Positions 52,704 through 61,271 of a stretch of DNA of 64,000 nucleotides are shown piece by piece. The translations under genes were made by a program, and so were the position numbers. The notes under the pieces are model-generated. The model had not been told where the DNA came from, did not search any database, and was given only the letters and a program-made list of their open reading frames with translations. The stretch comes from Cyclobacteriaceae bacterium (GTDB lineage: Bacteria > Bacteroidota > Bacteroidia > Cytophagales > Cyclobacteriaceae), in the NCBI GenBank assembly GCA_023151255.1, contig JAKLJG010000010.1, positions 30,542-94,541 of the forward strand. Reading direction: 5' to 3'. Each line of letters starts with the position of its first letter. The stretch's first letter is position 1.

Positions 52704-52728
52704 AGTTATGATTTTTAGGTTAAGAATT

Positions 52729-53385
52729 TCAATGTTTATGTTCCATTTCCAGGTACTTGCCTTGCGGGCCAATGCCTTCGATATGGACCAGTTGTGAACC
52801 GTAATGCCCTGCACGCGAAACACTGTAAGCCGACACTACCAGCACAGCGGCCACAACAACTGCTGCCCATCGAGTGCCCTTAAATACAAACAAATTGACG
52901 ATCTGCAACAGCAGCGCTACGATGCCGGAATTAATAGTCCAGTCGGCCCACTTATCGTGCTGATCTAATACAAGTTGTGCGTGCTCACTGATACCATGCG
53001 TATGAGGGTGGAAATTTTTACTGGCAAACCAGGCTGCCAATACCCCTGCAAAAAGAATGGCCGCGATGATCCATGAAATTTCTTTCTTCATGAAATATAG
53101 GTTGAGTAGTTGGATGCCTGCTGCTACAATAATCAGCACAATAGCAAAGTGCACAATGAGAGGGTGCAGCGTGGGGAAATCAGCAAGGTCAGCCGTTACT
53201 TTCTTTTCATCGTGAGCCATCCCTTCGTCATGATGGTGAACGGTGTCTCCTGCAACATGCTGTTGTGCCATAGCGATGGAGTCGGCTGTTTTTACAGAAT
53301 CTTTCTTATGCTTCTTTCCATCATGGCCAAACCCGGAAGAAATTGTTATGAGCAGCACAAGCGTACTTGCAATAATTGTTTTCAT
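52729..53385 (-). CDS. DUF2231-like membrane protein with His-rich N-terminus
   Basis: 218 residues. A signal sequence and a His-rich exported stretch (GHDGKKHKK, then VHHHDEGMAHDEKK) precede four membrane helices with the DUF2231 signature LHPLIVHFAIVL (about residue 80). DUF2231 proteins are membrane proteins of uncertain function. It lies between the lipoprotein and the nuclease-like gene. Confidence 0.75.
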   Translation of the reverse strand: MKTIIASTLVLLITISSGFGHDGKKHKKDSVKTADSIAMAQQHVAGDTVHHHDEGMAHDEKKVTADLADFPTLHPLIVHFAIVLIIVAAGIQLLNLYFMKKEISWIIAAILFAGVLAAWFASKNFHPHTHGISEHAQLVLDQHDKWADWTINSGIVALLLQIVNLFVFKGTRWAAVVVAAVLVVSAYSVSRAGHYGSQLVHIEGIGPQGKYLEMEHKH

Positions 53386-53408
53386 GGTAGTTAAGTTAGT
53401 TTAGGTTG

Positions 53409-54653
53409 TTAGGAAATTGTTTTAGAAATTTTTTCTAAGATCATGTGACTGTCGCCAAACTTGCAAAGAGCATCACAGTGCTCCCGTAAGTCTGAAAAAA
53501 GAATATATTTTATAAGTACCTGACTTTTCTTGATCGATGGCCGGCTCAGTTGAAGAAGCACATCCTTTTCACGCTTGTCAGGAATAATAATGAATAGGGA
53601 TGAACTGTGATCCGGCAACGAAAAGGCCAGATCGCTTAATCGAAGAATACCCGAGTAGATAGAGGTACTTTTTTCAACTTCGAATGCGCACACTACTTTA
53701 TTGGTGCCCCTTTCAAACCAGATCACATCGATCAATTGTATCGTGCTTAGCGTTTCTTTATCAATGCTCAGCGTGGGAAACTGACCAAGGCTGATGAATG
53801 AAAAGTTAATCTCCCCATAACATTTACTTCGGTCGTTGCTGGCTGTAATGGGATCGTACCCCAGTGCTTTGCCCACCTTCAGGAGATGGAATTGCATTTC
53901 GGTATGTAGGTCTTCTTCATGCTTCTCATCTAGCACCTCTTGGTGACGCTTGTCATACTGCTTCAAAAGTTTGGTTTTCTCGTCTTCCGATATTACCTGT
54001 CCTTCGATAATAATATTACGCATACCGACTTCATACAGTAGTCCTGCAATTGCTCCCAGGTCATTTGAAAGCTGACTTTTGTTCTCCTCATTTGATCTGA
54101 GAATCACATCGCGCATTTTTAAGTACTCTGTCCAACTACCCAACTTTTTATTATCCCGAAATAAATAATTGAAGCCATTTACAATTGCTGTGTTAAATGG
54201 AGGCATAAGCGTGGGGTGTAGAAAGTATAAAATGCTGGCAACGGCAGGCCCCAGACCTTTAATTTTAAGCGCATCAAGTTTAATAATTTCGCGAATAATT
54301 TGTTCCTCTTTCGTGGCACTGTAGCAGTTTTCAAGGAACTGGCCAAATGCGCGTTTGTTGTTTTGGTTTTCGTAAATATCCGGGATCCGCATTTTAGGTT
54401 TCCAGTAAAATGGATGTGCTGCCCCTTCAAATACCTGTTTTTGCTCGGTGATGGCATTGAGGACAAATTCAAGCGATGACCCCTTAAAATCATTTCCAAA
54501 TTTTTCGTTTTTAATATCTTCGATGACTTGAAGCACACCCCGTTTGATAGCCCGGAATGCTTTCAATCTCTCTTCGTTGCCGATGAACCACGTGTTATAA
54601 ACCGAAGCCGGGTCGTGCTTGTAAGATTTAATGATGTCAGGTAATGATTCCAT
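53409..54653 (-). CDS. Putative PD-(D/E)XK nuclease, orphan
   Basis: 414 residues from ATG 54653 (the frame extends to 54749 but that overlaps DUF2147). The N-terminal half is helical with a helix-hairpin-helix-like stretch ([17 protein letters not shown]). The C-terminal half contains [10 protein letters not shown]...[11 protein letters not shown], the D-x(n)-E-x-E-K pattern of PD-(D/E)XK nucleases, at about residues 310-340. No partner methyltransferase with DNA specificity, McrBC or toxin gene is next to it. A restriction enzyme, a defence nuclease or a repair enzyme are all possible. Confidence 0.6.
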   Translation of the reverse strand: MESLPDIIKSYKHDPASVYNTWFIGNEERLKAFRAIKRGVLQVIEDIKNEKFGNDFKGSSLEFVLNAITEQKQVFEGAAHPFYWKPKMRIPDIYENQNNKRAFGQFLENCYSATKEEQIIREIIKLDALKIKGLGPAVASILYFLHPTLMPPFNTAIVNGFNYLFRDNKKLGSWTEYLKMRDVILRSNEENKSQLSNDLGAIAGLLYEVGMRNIIIEGQVISEDEKTKLLKQYDKRHQEVLDEKHEEDLHTEMQFHLLKVGKALGYDPITASNDRSKCYGEINFSFISLGQFPTLSIDKETLSTIQLIDVIWFERGTNKVVCAFEVEKSTSIYSGILRLSDLAFSLPDHSSSLFIIIPDKREKDVLLQLSRPSIKKSQVLIKYILFSDLREHCDALCKFGDSHMILEKISKTIS

Positions 54654-54678
54654 GCGACTTGTGTGTTTTTTCCTTGCT

Positions 54679-55071
54679 TTATGGGTTCGATTCGATCCGC
54701 GTCCATAATTCAGTATCGCTGATCCAACGGAATGCCTTGTAACCGACAACTTTGAGAGTTTTGGAGTCCTTCAATGCAAGATATCCATCAGCCTTGTGGC
54801 CATGTCTTGGATCATAAACTGTACCGTCATTCCATTCGCGGGTTTCGGAGTCATATTTAAAACCAGATAATACAAGAGTATTCAACTTGGCATTTTCCTT
54901 ATCATCTTTCACCCAGATAATTTTTCCAACGTACAATCCACTCTCTATATAAATGGAAACTTTAGCTTCACCTTTCTCGGTAAGCCATTGGCCCACGATG
55001 TCCCTGGCTTGTTCTTGTGCCGTGGTCTTGAGTCCAGTAAAGCAGAACAAAAGAATCATCATCAATCTCAT
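54679..55071 (-). CDS. DUF2147-domain exported protein
   Basis: 130 residues from ATG 55071, which overlaps the preceding gene by 4 nt (ATGA). Signal peptide then the DUF2147 core [42 protein letters not shown] and [11 protein letters not shown]. Family function is unknown. The metal context is by position only. Confidence 0.8.
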   Translation of the reverse strand: MRLMMILLFCFTGLKTTAQEQARDIVGQWLTEKGEAKVSIYIESGLYVGKIIWVKDDKENAKLNTLVLSGFKYDSETREWNDGTVYDPRHGHKADGYLALKDSKTLKVVGYKAFRWISDTELWTRIESNP

Positions 55072-55523
55072 GGTCTGCGCGCTGAAGTATGTGTTTGCCA
55101 TATTTTCCATGTGCCATTTTCCTTTTTAAGAATCGTAGTAGCAACACCTTTGCGCTCAATTACGGAGTTGTCTTTTTTCAGAACAATTGTGTACTTATAC
55201 GTCTCCATGGCGAATGCGTATGGCAGATCAACTGTGACATCAGCCTTATAATCGCTGAATGCGAAAGATTTAAAATCACCGAGTTCAGGTCCCAGGTGAT
55301 GAGCCAGGTAATCCTGATACCTGCCTTCGACCTTTCCCGATTCAATTACAATTGAATTCGATACAAAGAGTTTTCCTGTCCCGATTGTATCAAGTTTTTC
55401 AATGGCTTTCTTGTATGCCTCCAGCGTTGTGATAACGGTGGTGACATCGTCAGCATTGGGTTTCTGACCTTGAACTGAAAAGGTGATCGTTGCAAGAAAA
55501 ATGATTATGCTTAACGTTTTCAT
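55068..55523 (-). CDS. NTF2-like / DUF4440-type exported protein
   Basis: 151 residues from ATG 55523; a longer frame reaches 55589 but would overlap the DUF3347 gene. A signal peptide (ends SVQGQ) precedes a cone-shaped NTF2-like fold (LEAYKKAIEKLDTIGTGKLFVSN, VEGRYQDYLAHHLGPELGDF, ILKKENGTWKIWQTHTS). Small-molecule binding or catalysis is possible. Confidence 0.8.
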   Translation of the reverse strand: MKTLSIIIFLATITFSVQGQKPNADDVTTVITTLEAYKKAIEKLDTIGTGKLFVSNSIVIESGKVEGRYQDYLAHHLGPELGDFKSFAFSDYKADVTVDLPYAFAMETYKYTIVLKKDNSVIERKGVATTILKKENGTWKIWQTHTSARRP

Positions 55524-55558
55524 AAATCTAGATTGTTTAGTTGTTGCTGGATTTGCAT

Positions 55559-56137
55559 TTATTGAATTGTTTCTTTCACTTTTCCGCATGAAAGCATTTC
55601 GCTGCCCAAATAGGGGTTGCGTATTTCTTTGGTATCGCTAAGCCAATGTGCTCCCGTATTATTGTTTGCCATAGGGCATTGCACGTAGTAAACTGTGATG
55701 CCCCCTGCACCGAATTCTTTCAGACTCTTGTATAGTGCATTGCTGAAGGATGAGAACGCCTGTCGTTGTATGGCCAGATCTGTTGCCTTCTCAATCCGTT
55801 CGAGATTCTCATTGAGTATTTTCAGGGAACCCATCCAGTCCATCAGCGCTTCCTCTTTTAGCAAAGCCAAATCGACTTTCGATAGTGCGACACGAAGTTG
55901 GGGTACAGATTCTGCAGCTTTTGCGACATCGGAAAATACAAGTGCATCTTTTAGCTGTAAAGAGGCAGCAAATACCTCGCGGAGTTGTACCTGAAATTCG
56001 GGCACCGCACGGTGAGAGTGGGTAGTTTCTTTTTTACTGTGTGCGGGTGCACTGGTATGCCCCGCGCCATGATCGTGCTGGGCAACTGCCGAACCTGCAA
56101 GCAGAATAAAGCTCATAATTATTATGCTATTTTTCAT
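55559..56137 (-). CDS. DUF3347-domain periplasmic protein (copy 1)
   Basis: 192 residues from ATG 56137 with a signal peptide and a short His-rich mature start (QHDHGAGHTS). The DUF3347 domain covers about residues 55-192, a helical region ending in CPMANNNTGAHWLS and the Tyr/Met/Cys end NPYLGSEMLSCG. Conserved C, M, M and C suggest copper binding. It lies 15 nt downstream of a multicopper oxidase gene. Confidence 0.85.
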   Translation of the reverse strand: MKNSIIIMSFILLAGSAVAQHDHGAGHTSAPAHSKKETTHSHRAVPEFQVQLREVFAASLQLKDALVFSDVAKAAESVPQLRVALSKVDLALLKEEALMDWMGSLKILNENLERIEKATDLAIQRQAFSSFSNALYKSLKEFGAGGITVYYVQCPMANNNTGAHWLSDTKEIRNPYLGSEMLSCGKVKETIQ

Positions 56138-56157
56138 TGGCAAATGGGTTTAATTCA

Positions 56158-57642
56158 TTAAACAATTTCGTAATTCAACATCATGCCATCATCTTCATGC
56201 TCCAGATTGTGGCAGTGAAATACGTACACGCCTTTATCCTGAGGGAAGGTCATGATGATTCTTACTTTTTCACGTGGCATTACCAGTACGGTGTCTTTCC
56301 ATCCTCTTTCAGAAGCAATCAATGTGCCTCTGCCTCCTGTTCTGGAAAGGATTTGAAATTGAACACCATGAATGTGCATCGGGTGAATTTCATCTCCTTC
56401 GGAATTATCAAAATCCCAGATTTCAGTAGCGCCTGCATTTATCGTTTCGTCAATCCGGTTGAGGTCATAGATTTTGTCGTTAATGGTGTGCATACCGCTT
56501 CCCATACCCCCACCATTCATATTCATCCCTTCCATCATTCCTTTGATTTTCATCGAGCGTGTTTTGGATGCCGAAGCTTCTGCCAGCGGTGTGACCACAG
56601 AAAGTTGAGAGGGTGTAGAGAACGAATCACTCACTTGTTGATTCACCGTAAACTTCATGATCTTGAATTCCTGCTGGCCTTGAGCCCCGCCATCGAAAGT
56701 TTTACTTAACAGGTAAACTTCTTTACCAACCGCCAGATTTTTAAAGCTCACTAAAATATCAGCTCGCTCGCCCGGGCCTAGCAATAAGGAATTCACAGAA
56801 ACAGGCTGCGATAACAAACCACCATCAGAACCGATTACTTCAAAACCCAGGTTATCGCTCAAACTAATGTTATACACCCTGGCCGTTGAGCCATTCAAAA
56901 TGCGCATCCGATAATACTGAGTAGACACATTGTGGAAAGGAGCATAGGTACCGTTTACTAAAACATATTCACCCGTATAACCCGTCATGATTTCATTCAT
57001 GGAGGGCGAATAATTCAGTTGTCCATTTTCAATGCGTTTGTCCTGGATCACCAACAAAAGTTCACGGTCGCCAGAAGGAAGGTTCAGCGCCAACTCTTCT
57101 GCGTCATTGGCAATAAAAAAGCCTGCGAGGCCGCTGAATACCTGTCTGGCCGTCTTTCCGTGCGGGTGTGGATGATACCAATAGGTGCCAGCCCGTTGGT
57201 TAATGGGCAGTGAAAAGTCGAAACTACCACCGCTGTTGATAACATTCTTGGGGTGTCCGTCCATATCGGCAGGAACTAATAGCCCATGCCAATGAATGTT
57301 GGTTTCCTCCGAAAGAAGGTTTTGGAAGGCCATCGACACAGTTGTGCCCGTGTCAACTTTAATAGTTGGCCCTAACATTCCGTCTGCGTAACCGAATACC
57401 GAGGCACTCTGGTTATTCAAAAGATTGGCAGTGTTTCCTTTGGCCTTCATTGAAAAATTACTGGACATAACAGTGGGGAAAGCCAGAGGCGTGGTAAATG
57501 CGCCTTCTTTAACCGCCACGGCATTGGAACCCATGTTCATATTCATGTTCATGTTGTCCATACAACTTTGCAGCACAGGTGGAATAATGATCGCAGACGC
57601 AGCTGCTGTTCCTGATAGTTTTACAAATTCTCTACGTTTCAT
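56158..57642 (-). CDS. Multicopper oxidase (CueO/CotA-like), lipoprotein or Tat exported
   Basis: 494 residues. The N-terminus MKRREFVKLSGTAAASAIIIPPVLQSC looks like a Tat/lipoprotein signal with an early Cys. Copper ligands: IHWHGLLVPADMDG, TYWYHPHPHGKTA, HPMHIHGVQFQIL and HCHNLEHEDDGMM. A Met-rich segment (MEGMNMNGGGMGSGM) sits near residue 365. This is the second multicopper oxidase of the island, likely oxidising Cu(I) in the periplasm. Its 5' end overlaps the preceding gene's stop by 4 nt. Confidence 0.92.
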   Translation of the reverse strand: MKRREFVKLSGTAAASAIIIPPVLQSCMDNMNMNMNMGSNAVAVKEGAFTTPLAFPTVMSSNFSMKAKGNTANLLNNQSASVFGYADGMLGPTIKVDTGTTVSMAFQNLLSEETNIHWHGLLVPADMDGHPKNVINSGGSFDFSLPINQRAGTYWYHPHPHGKTARQVFSGLAGFFIANDAEELALNLPSGDRELLLVIQDKRIENGQLNYSPSMNEIMTGYTGEYVLVNGTYAPFHNVSTQYYRMRILNGSTARVYNISLSDNLGFEVIGSDGGLLSQPVSVNSLLLGPGERADILVSFKNLAVGKEVYLLSKTFDGGAQGQQEFKIMKFTVNQQVSDSFSTPSQLSVVTPLAEASASKTRSMKIKGMMEGMNMNGGGMGSGMHTINDKIYDLNRIDETINAGATEIWDFDNSEGDEIHPMHIHGVQFQILSRTGGRGTLIASERGWKDTVLVMPREKVRIIMTFPQDKGVYVFHCHNLEHEDDGMMLNYEIV

Positions 57643-58112
57643 TTCTTTAAATATTTTTTAGCGTTTTGTTCTGATTCGAAATATAAAATGGAGCCTGACT
57701 TATCGGGACTCACCGTAATAAATGCGCGCGCTTTATCAACCGACACATTACTGTAGGGGTCAACAGCTAGCCGGACGGATTCATCTGTATTAAGGTCGCG
57801 TACACATTTCGGACAACATCCGTAATATGTCTTGTCCAGCACCACTACCGGAATTTGATCAACACCCATGTACGTGTTGTTCACCATGCATACTAGCTTG
57901 TGATCAACGGCTGTACCAGGTACCGGAAGAGAGGATTGATATTGTTGCTTCATCTCACTTTCCTGTTTCTCCTGCTGGTAAGTATGCACCGCCAACCACA
58001 CAAACCAACCTCCAATCATCACAATGGCCAAAGCCGTGATGAAGATTTCACTCCATTTGAACTTCTTTTTTTTATTCGCTGTCGGAGGTCGGTAGGTTTG
58101 TTTCTTTTTCAT
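57639..58112 (-). CDS. Membrane-anchored Cys protein, TRASH/YHS-like
   Basis: 157 residues: basic N-terminus, a membrane helix (about 25-47), then a periplasmic part with VCMVNNTYMG and YYGCCPKCVRDLN, i.e. C...CC-x2-C, and VDKARAFITV. This is like a metal-binding TRASH/YHS-type module. It may pass copper to or from the neighbouring oxidase, whose start it overlaps by 4 nt. Confidence 0.65.
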   Translation of the reverse strand: MKKKQTYRPPTANKKKKFKWSEIFITALAIVMIGGWFVWLAVHTYQQEKQESEMKQQYQSSLPVPGTAVDHKLVCMVNNTYMGVDQIPVVVLDKTYYGCCPKCVRDLNTDESVRLAVDPYSNVSVDKARAFITVSPDKSGSILYFESEQNAKKYLKK

Positions 58113-58207
58113 AACTCTGATGAAAAATGTTTTACGAACGATCTAAATTTAAGAGTGAGCGAGACGTTTCAATGTGCATTTACTCCGTCTCATCTCTCCA
58201 CCCGCTA

Positions 58208-58717
58208 TTAGTGAATCATTTCTTTTACACTACCGCATTTCAGCATTTTGTCTCCGAAATAAGGGTTCTTAATTTCCTTTTCGTTGGAGAGCCAATAGGC
58301 ACCACTATTATTGTTTGCCATGGGGCAATACTCTAGATAAAGCATACCCATTGACAGTTTCCCATCCTTTACCAAAGTCGCCATTTCGTTACTAAGCGTG
58401 CTAAACAACTTACGTTGCTCATCTAAATCTGAAGTATTAGCTAACTTAGTAGCCGCTTCAATAGAAGCTGTTGATACTTTGGCATTTCTTAATGCTTGAC
58501 TCAATTCAATAGCGCTAGCTTTTGCTTCCTCGTTGTCCGAGGCTACCAATGAGTTCTTCACATGAATGTAGTGCTCATATGCCTTGCCCAGTTTAGGATC
58601 TTTAAACATCACCATCGCTTGATCGGTCTTCTTCTGTTCATGCCCGGCATGATCGTGTTGTGCAAAAGCTCCCCAGCTACCTAGAACCAGGATAAGCATC
58701 ATCATTTTTGTTTTCAT
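58208..58717 (-). CDS. DUF3347-domain periplasmic protein (copy 2)
   Basis: 169 residues with a signal peptide (ends GAFAQ) and a His-rich start (HDHAGHEQKK). The domain ends CPMANNNSGAYWLS and NPYFGDKMLKCG, nearly the same as the other two copies in this island. Predicted periplasmic metal-binding protein. It is flanked by the TRASH-like and a methyltransferase gene. Confidence 0.87.
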   Translation of the reverse strand: MKTKMMMLILVLGSWGAFAQHDHAGHEQKKTDQAMVMFKDPKLGKAYEHYIHVKNSLVASDNEEAKASAIELSQALRNAKVSTASIEAATKLANTSDLDEQRKLFSTLSNEMATLVKDGKLSMGMLYLEYCPMANNNSGAYWLSNEKEIKNPYFGDKMLKCGSVKEMIH

Positions 58718-58743
58718 GGTTGTTATTGATTATCATTAGTTGT

Positions 58744-59409
58744 TTATAGAATCGTATTGGTTGTTTTTCTTGCTTTGATAAGTCTTACTGTGCCGACCAT
58801 CGACTTAAAATGCGCAGTCTCTTCTGCCTTTTGAAAAGTTTCTTTGATGGCTTTGGCTAACAAATTCTCAACGTTATCGGTCGTTGTCTGAAATCCATCC
58901 AGTAGTTGGACGATATAGAACCCAAACCTCTGGAAAGCACCATCCGGTTTACCAAAATCTGCAATATGCAATTGGCCGGAAGGCTTAAGTACCCTGTGGA
59001 TTTCTTCTAGCGCAAAATATTTTTGTCGTAAGGTGAGGTGGTGAAACACAAGGCTTGACATGACATGATCGAACGAGTTGTCTGGATAAGGCAGTCTGTT
59101 GCCATCGTATTGCTGTACATCAATAGGCAACGCCACCTTTGAAAGTTTTTCTTTTGCGATTGAAATTATTTTCTCATCGATATCCACTCCAAAGAATTGG
59201 GTTTGAGGATACATCTGAGAAGCCATGATGGAGAGCGTGAGCGAGCCACATCCAAAATCCAGAATCCGATCATCCGGCTTGATTTTCATTTGCTGAATCA
59301 AAGCTGTTTTAAACTTTTTCTCAGGCATGGTGAACTGCAACACGGGGTCATACACTTTTGTTAGCCAGTCGTATTTCAATGCGGGTATATAGTTTTTGCT
59401 TTCTGCCAT
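58744..59409 (-). CDS. Class I SAM-dependent methyltransferase (second copy)
   Basis: 221 residues from ATG 59409, since the small ORF upstream ends at 59424. SAM motif DRILDFGCGSLTLSIMAS and the FDHVMSSLVFHHLTLRQ region place it with Methyltransf_11/ubiquinone-type enzymes. No arsenite Cys pattern. Substrate unknown; it resides within the RND efflux block. Confidence 0.88.
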   Translation of the reverse strand: MAESKNYIPALKYDWLTKVYDPVLQFTMPEKKFKTALIQQMKIKPDDRILDFGCGSLTLSIMASQMYPQTQFFGVDIDEKIISIAKEKLSKVALPIDVQQYDGNRLPYPDNSFDHVMSSLVFHHLTLRQKYFALEEIHRVLKPSGQLHIADFGKPDGAFQRFGFYIVQLLDGFQTTTDNVENLLAKAIKETFQKAEETAHFKSMVGTVRLIKARKTTNTIL

Positions 59410-59423
59410 TTTGTTGTCTTCTT

Positions 59424-59561
59424 TTATTGTTGATGCATGAGTTGACTCCACAGAGCGAATAGTACTATTCCAATCAGAATGGCATAGACAATTCTTCTAG
59501 GCCATACTTTCCAATATGGAAGTGGTTTAGGGTTACTATTTTCGCAACAAGGTTTAGCCAT
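59424..59561 (-). CDS. 45-residue membrane peptide with CC start
   Basis: A short complete ORF (ATG 59561, stop 59424) not overlapping others in frame. The start is MAKPCCENSNPKPLPYW, with adjacent Cys, then a single membrane helix (IVYAILIGIVLFALW). It sits between the adaptor and methyltransferase genes with 4-nt and 14-nt gaps, in good operon spacing. Probably a small metal-linked membrane protein. Confidence 0.6.
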   Translation of the reverse strand: MAKPCCENSNPKPLPYWKVWPRRIVYAILIGIVLFALWSQLMHQQ

Positions 59562-59565
59562 GACT

Positions 59566-61266
59566 TTATTTTAAAGTCTCTTTTGTTTCTCCGCAACGCA
59601 GCATTTTTTCACCGAAATAGGGGTTGCTTATTTCCTTTTCATTGCTGATCCAGAAGGCACCTTTGTTATCGAATGCCATCGGGCAAAACTGGTAGTATGC
59701 TTCAAGCCCATTCACTCCGAACGTTTTAATCGATGAGTAAAAAGCATTTGTGAGTTGAGAAAACGCTGCCCTTTGAATCTCTACATCCGTTGCAGAAAAA
59801 ATGAGTTTGGTAGCTGTCTCCAAACTTTTCAGTTGGTCCATCCACTTCATATGTGCATCTCCTTTTAGCAAACCCATATCGACATTCTTCAAAGCCGTAT
59901 TGAACGCACTTGTTTGAGCAGATGCAGACTTGGCATCAGATGCTACAAGGGCCTCTTCTATTTTGAAGTAAGGGGTCAGTAATTCTTTGAGCTGTTTTGT
60001 AAATGCCTGATCTACCACCATTGGCTTTTCCACCGTGGTAACTTGCGTTGCATCACTTGTTTGTGCAGCCTCGTGATCGTGATTATGCCCAGCCATTGGG
60101 TTAACTCCTTTCTTGAGTACGATTTCACTGTACAGCAGGTAGGCGCCCGTCACAACAATTGAATCACCTTCTTCCACACCACTCGTAATCTCGACCTTGT
60201 TAAAATTCTCCAGCCCGGTAGTGATCATTTGTGGTCGGTACTTACCAACACCGGTTTTCTTATACACATGATTACCCAACTCTTCGCGGATAACGGCATC
60301 CGCAGGTAACGTCAACGCTTTCTTTTTGGAATGTTCGAAGACGATCTCCGCCTGCATACCGGGTGCGAAGAGATGCTCATTATTAGCAAGGGAAGCACGT
60401 AATACAAATATCTGGCTGGACTGTCGGTATTCCGGGGAAAGAAAGATGACCTTGCTTTCAATGGGTTGATTTTCGAATCCGTTAACATAAATGGTTATGC
60501 GGTCGCCCAACTTAATAAGCGATGCTTCTCGCGGGTACATTTCCGCTTCCACCCAGAGTTTGCTGAGTTTTTCTAAGCGATAGATGGCTGCGCCTTCGGC
60601 AACGTACTGTCCTTCGGCAACAGGTATTTCGGTAATGATGCCCGCGGCAGGGGCTACGAATTGTATGCGTGGGTTAGTGGTTTTCGATTTGGATAGTTCA
60701 GCAATCTGATCTTCTGTCATTCCGTACAACCATAACTTTTTCCTCGCAGCCTCCAGGTAAGAGGAGTACCGCTTATTGTCAATAGATTGGGATTGCGCAA
60801 GAGCAAGTAGATATTCATTCTGGTATGTGAGCAATTGCTCACTGTAAATTTCATAAATCAGTTGACCCTGATTTATAGGGATGCCAGTTTCTTTGATAAA
60901 GAGTTTATCAATCCGGCCCGGAACCCTGGTGCTCACTACTTCAGTCTGCGTCTCATCCGCCCTGAGGCGGCCGTTCAGAAGTATGCTGTTACCAATTTCC
61001 TGAACAGACACTCGCTGCACGGTAATATTAGCAAGTTCAATCTGGCTTTCACTGAGTGTTACTTCTGACTTATCACCACCTGCTGTAATCGGAACCAAGT
61101 CCATACCACAGATAGGACAAGTGCCGGGTTTATCCTGAACAATCTGCGGGTGCATGGGGCATGTATAAGTTTGTTTTATTTCAGAGGACTGACCATCTTT
61201 TTTTCCATTGCACCCGATCAGTAGTATGATGATAATAACAACTGAATATTGAATTGTAGTTTTCAT
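59566..61266 (-). CDS. cusB: CusB-like RND efflux adaptor with C-terminal DUF3347
   Basis: 566 residues. Lipobox with Cys in LLIGCNGK (about 19), an N-terminal heavy-metal-binding motif YTCPMHPQI...CPICGMDLV (about 34-62), the HlyD/CusB periplasmic adaptor core (about 70-400, with lipoyl halves NSILLNGRLRAD and IITEIPVAEGQYV) and a C-terminal DUF3347 domain (about 430-566) with CPMAFDNKGAFWIS and NPYFGEKMLRCG. It links the inner RND pump to TolC and may load copper through the appended domain. Confidence 0.92.
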   Translation of the reverse strand: MKTTIQYSVVIIIILLIGCNGKKDGQSSEIKQTYTCPMHPQIVQDKPGTCPICGMDLVPITAGGDKSEVTLSESQIELANITVQRVSVQEIGNSILLNGRLRADETQTEVVSTRVPGRIDKLFIKETGIPINQGQLIYEIYSEQLLTYQNEYLLALAQSQSIDNKRYSSYLEAARKKLWLYGMTEDQIAELSKSKTTNPRIQFVAPAAGIITEIPVAEGQYVAEGAAIYRLEKLSKLWVEAEMYPREASLIKLGDRITIYVNGFENQPIESKVIFLSPEYRQSSQIFVLRASLANNEHLFAPGMQAEIVFEHSKKKALTLPADAVIREELGNHVYKKTGVGKYRPQMITTGLENFNKVEITSGVEEGDSIVVTGAYLLYSEIVLKKGVNPMAGHNHDHEAAQTSDATQVTTVEKPMVVDQAFTKQLKELLTPYFKIEEALVASDAKSASAQTSAFNTALKNVDMGLLKGDAHMKWMDQLKSLETATKLIFSATDVEIQRAAFSQLTNAFYSSIKTFGVNGLEAYYQFCPMAFDNKGAFWISNEKEISNPYFGEKMLRCGETKETLK

Positions 61267-61271
61267 CGCTG

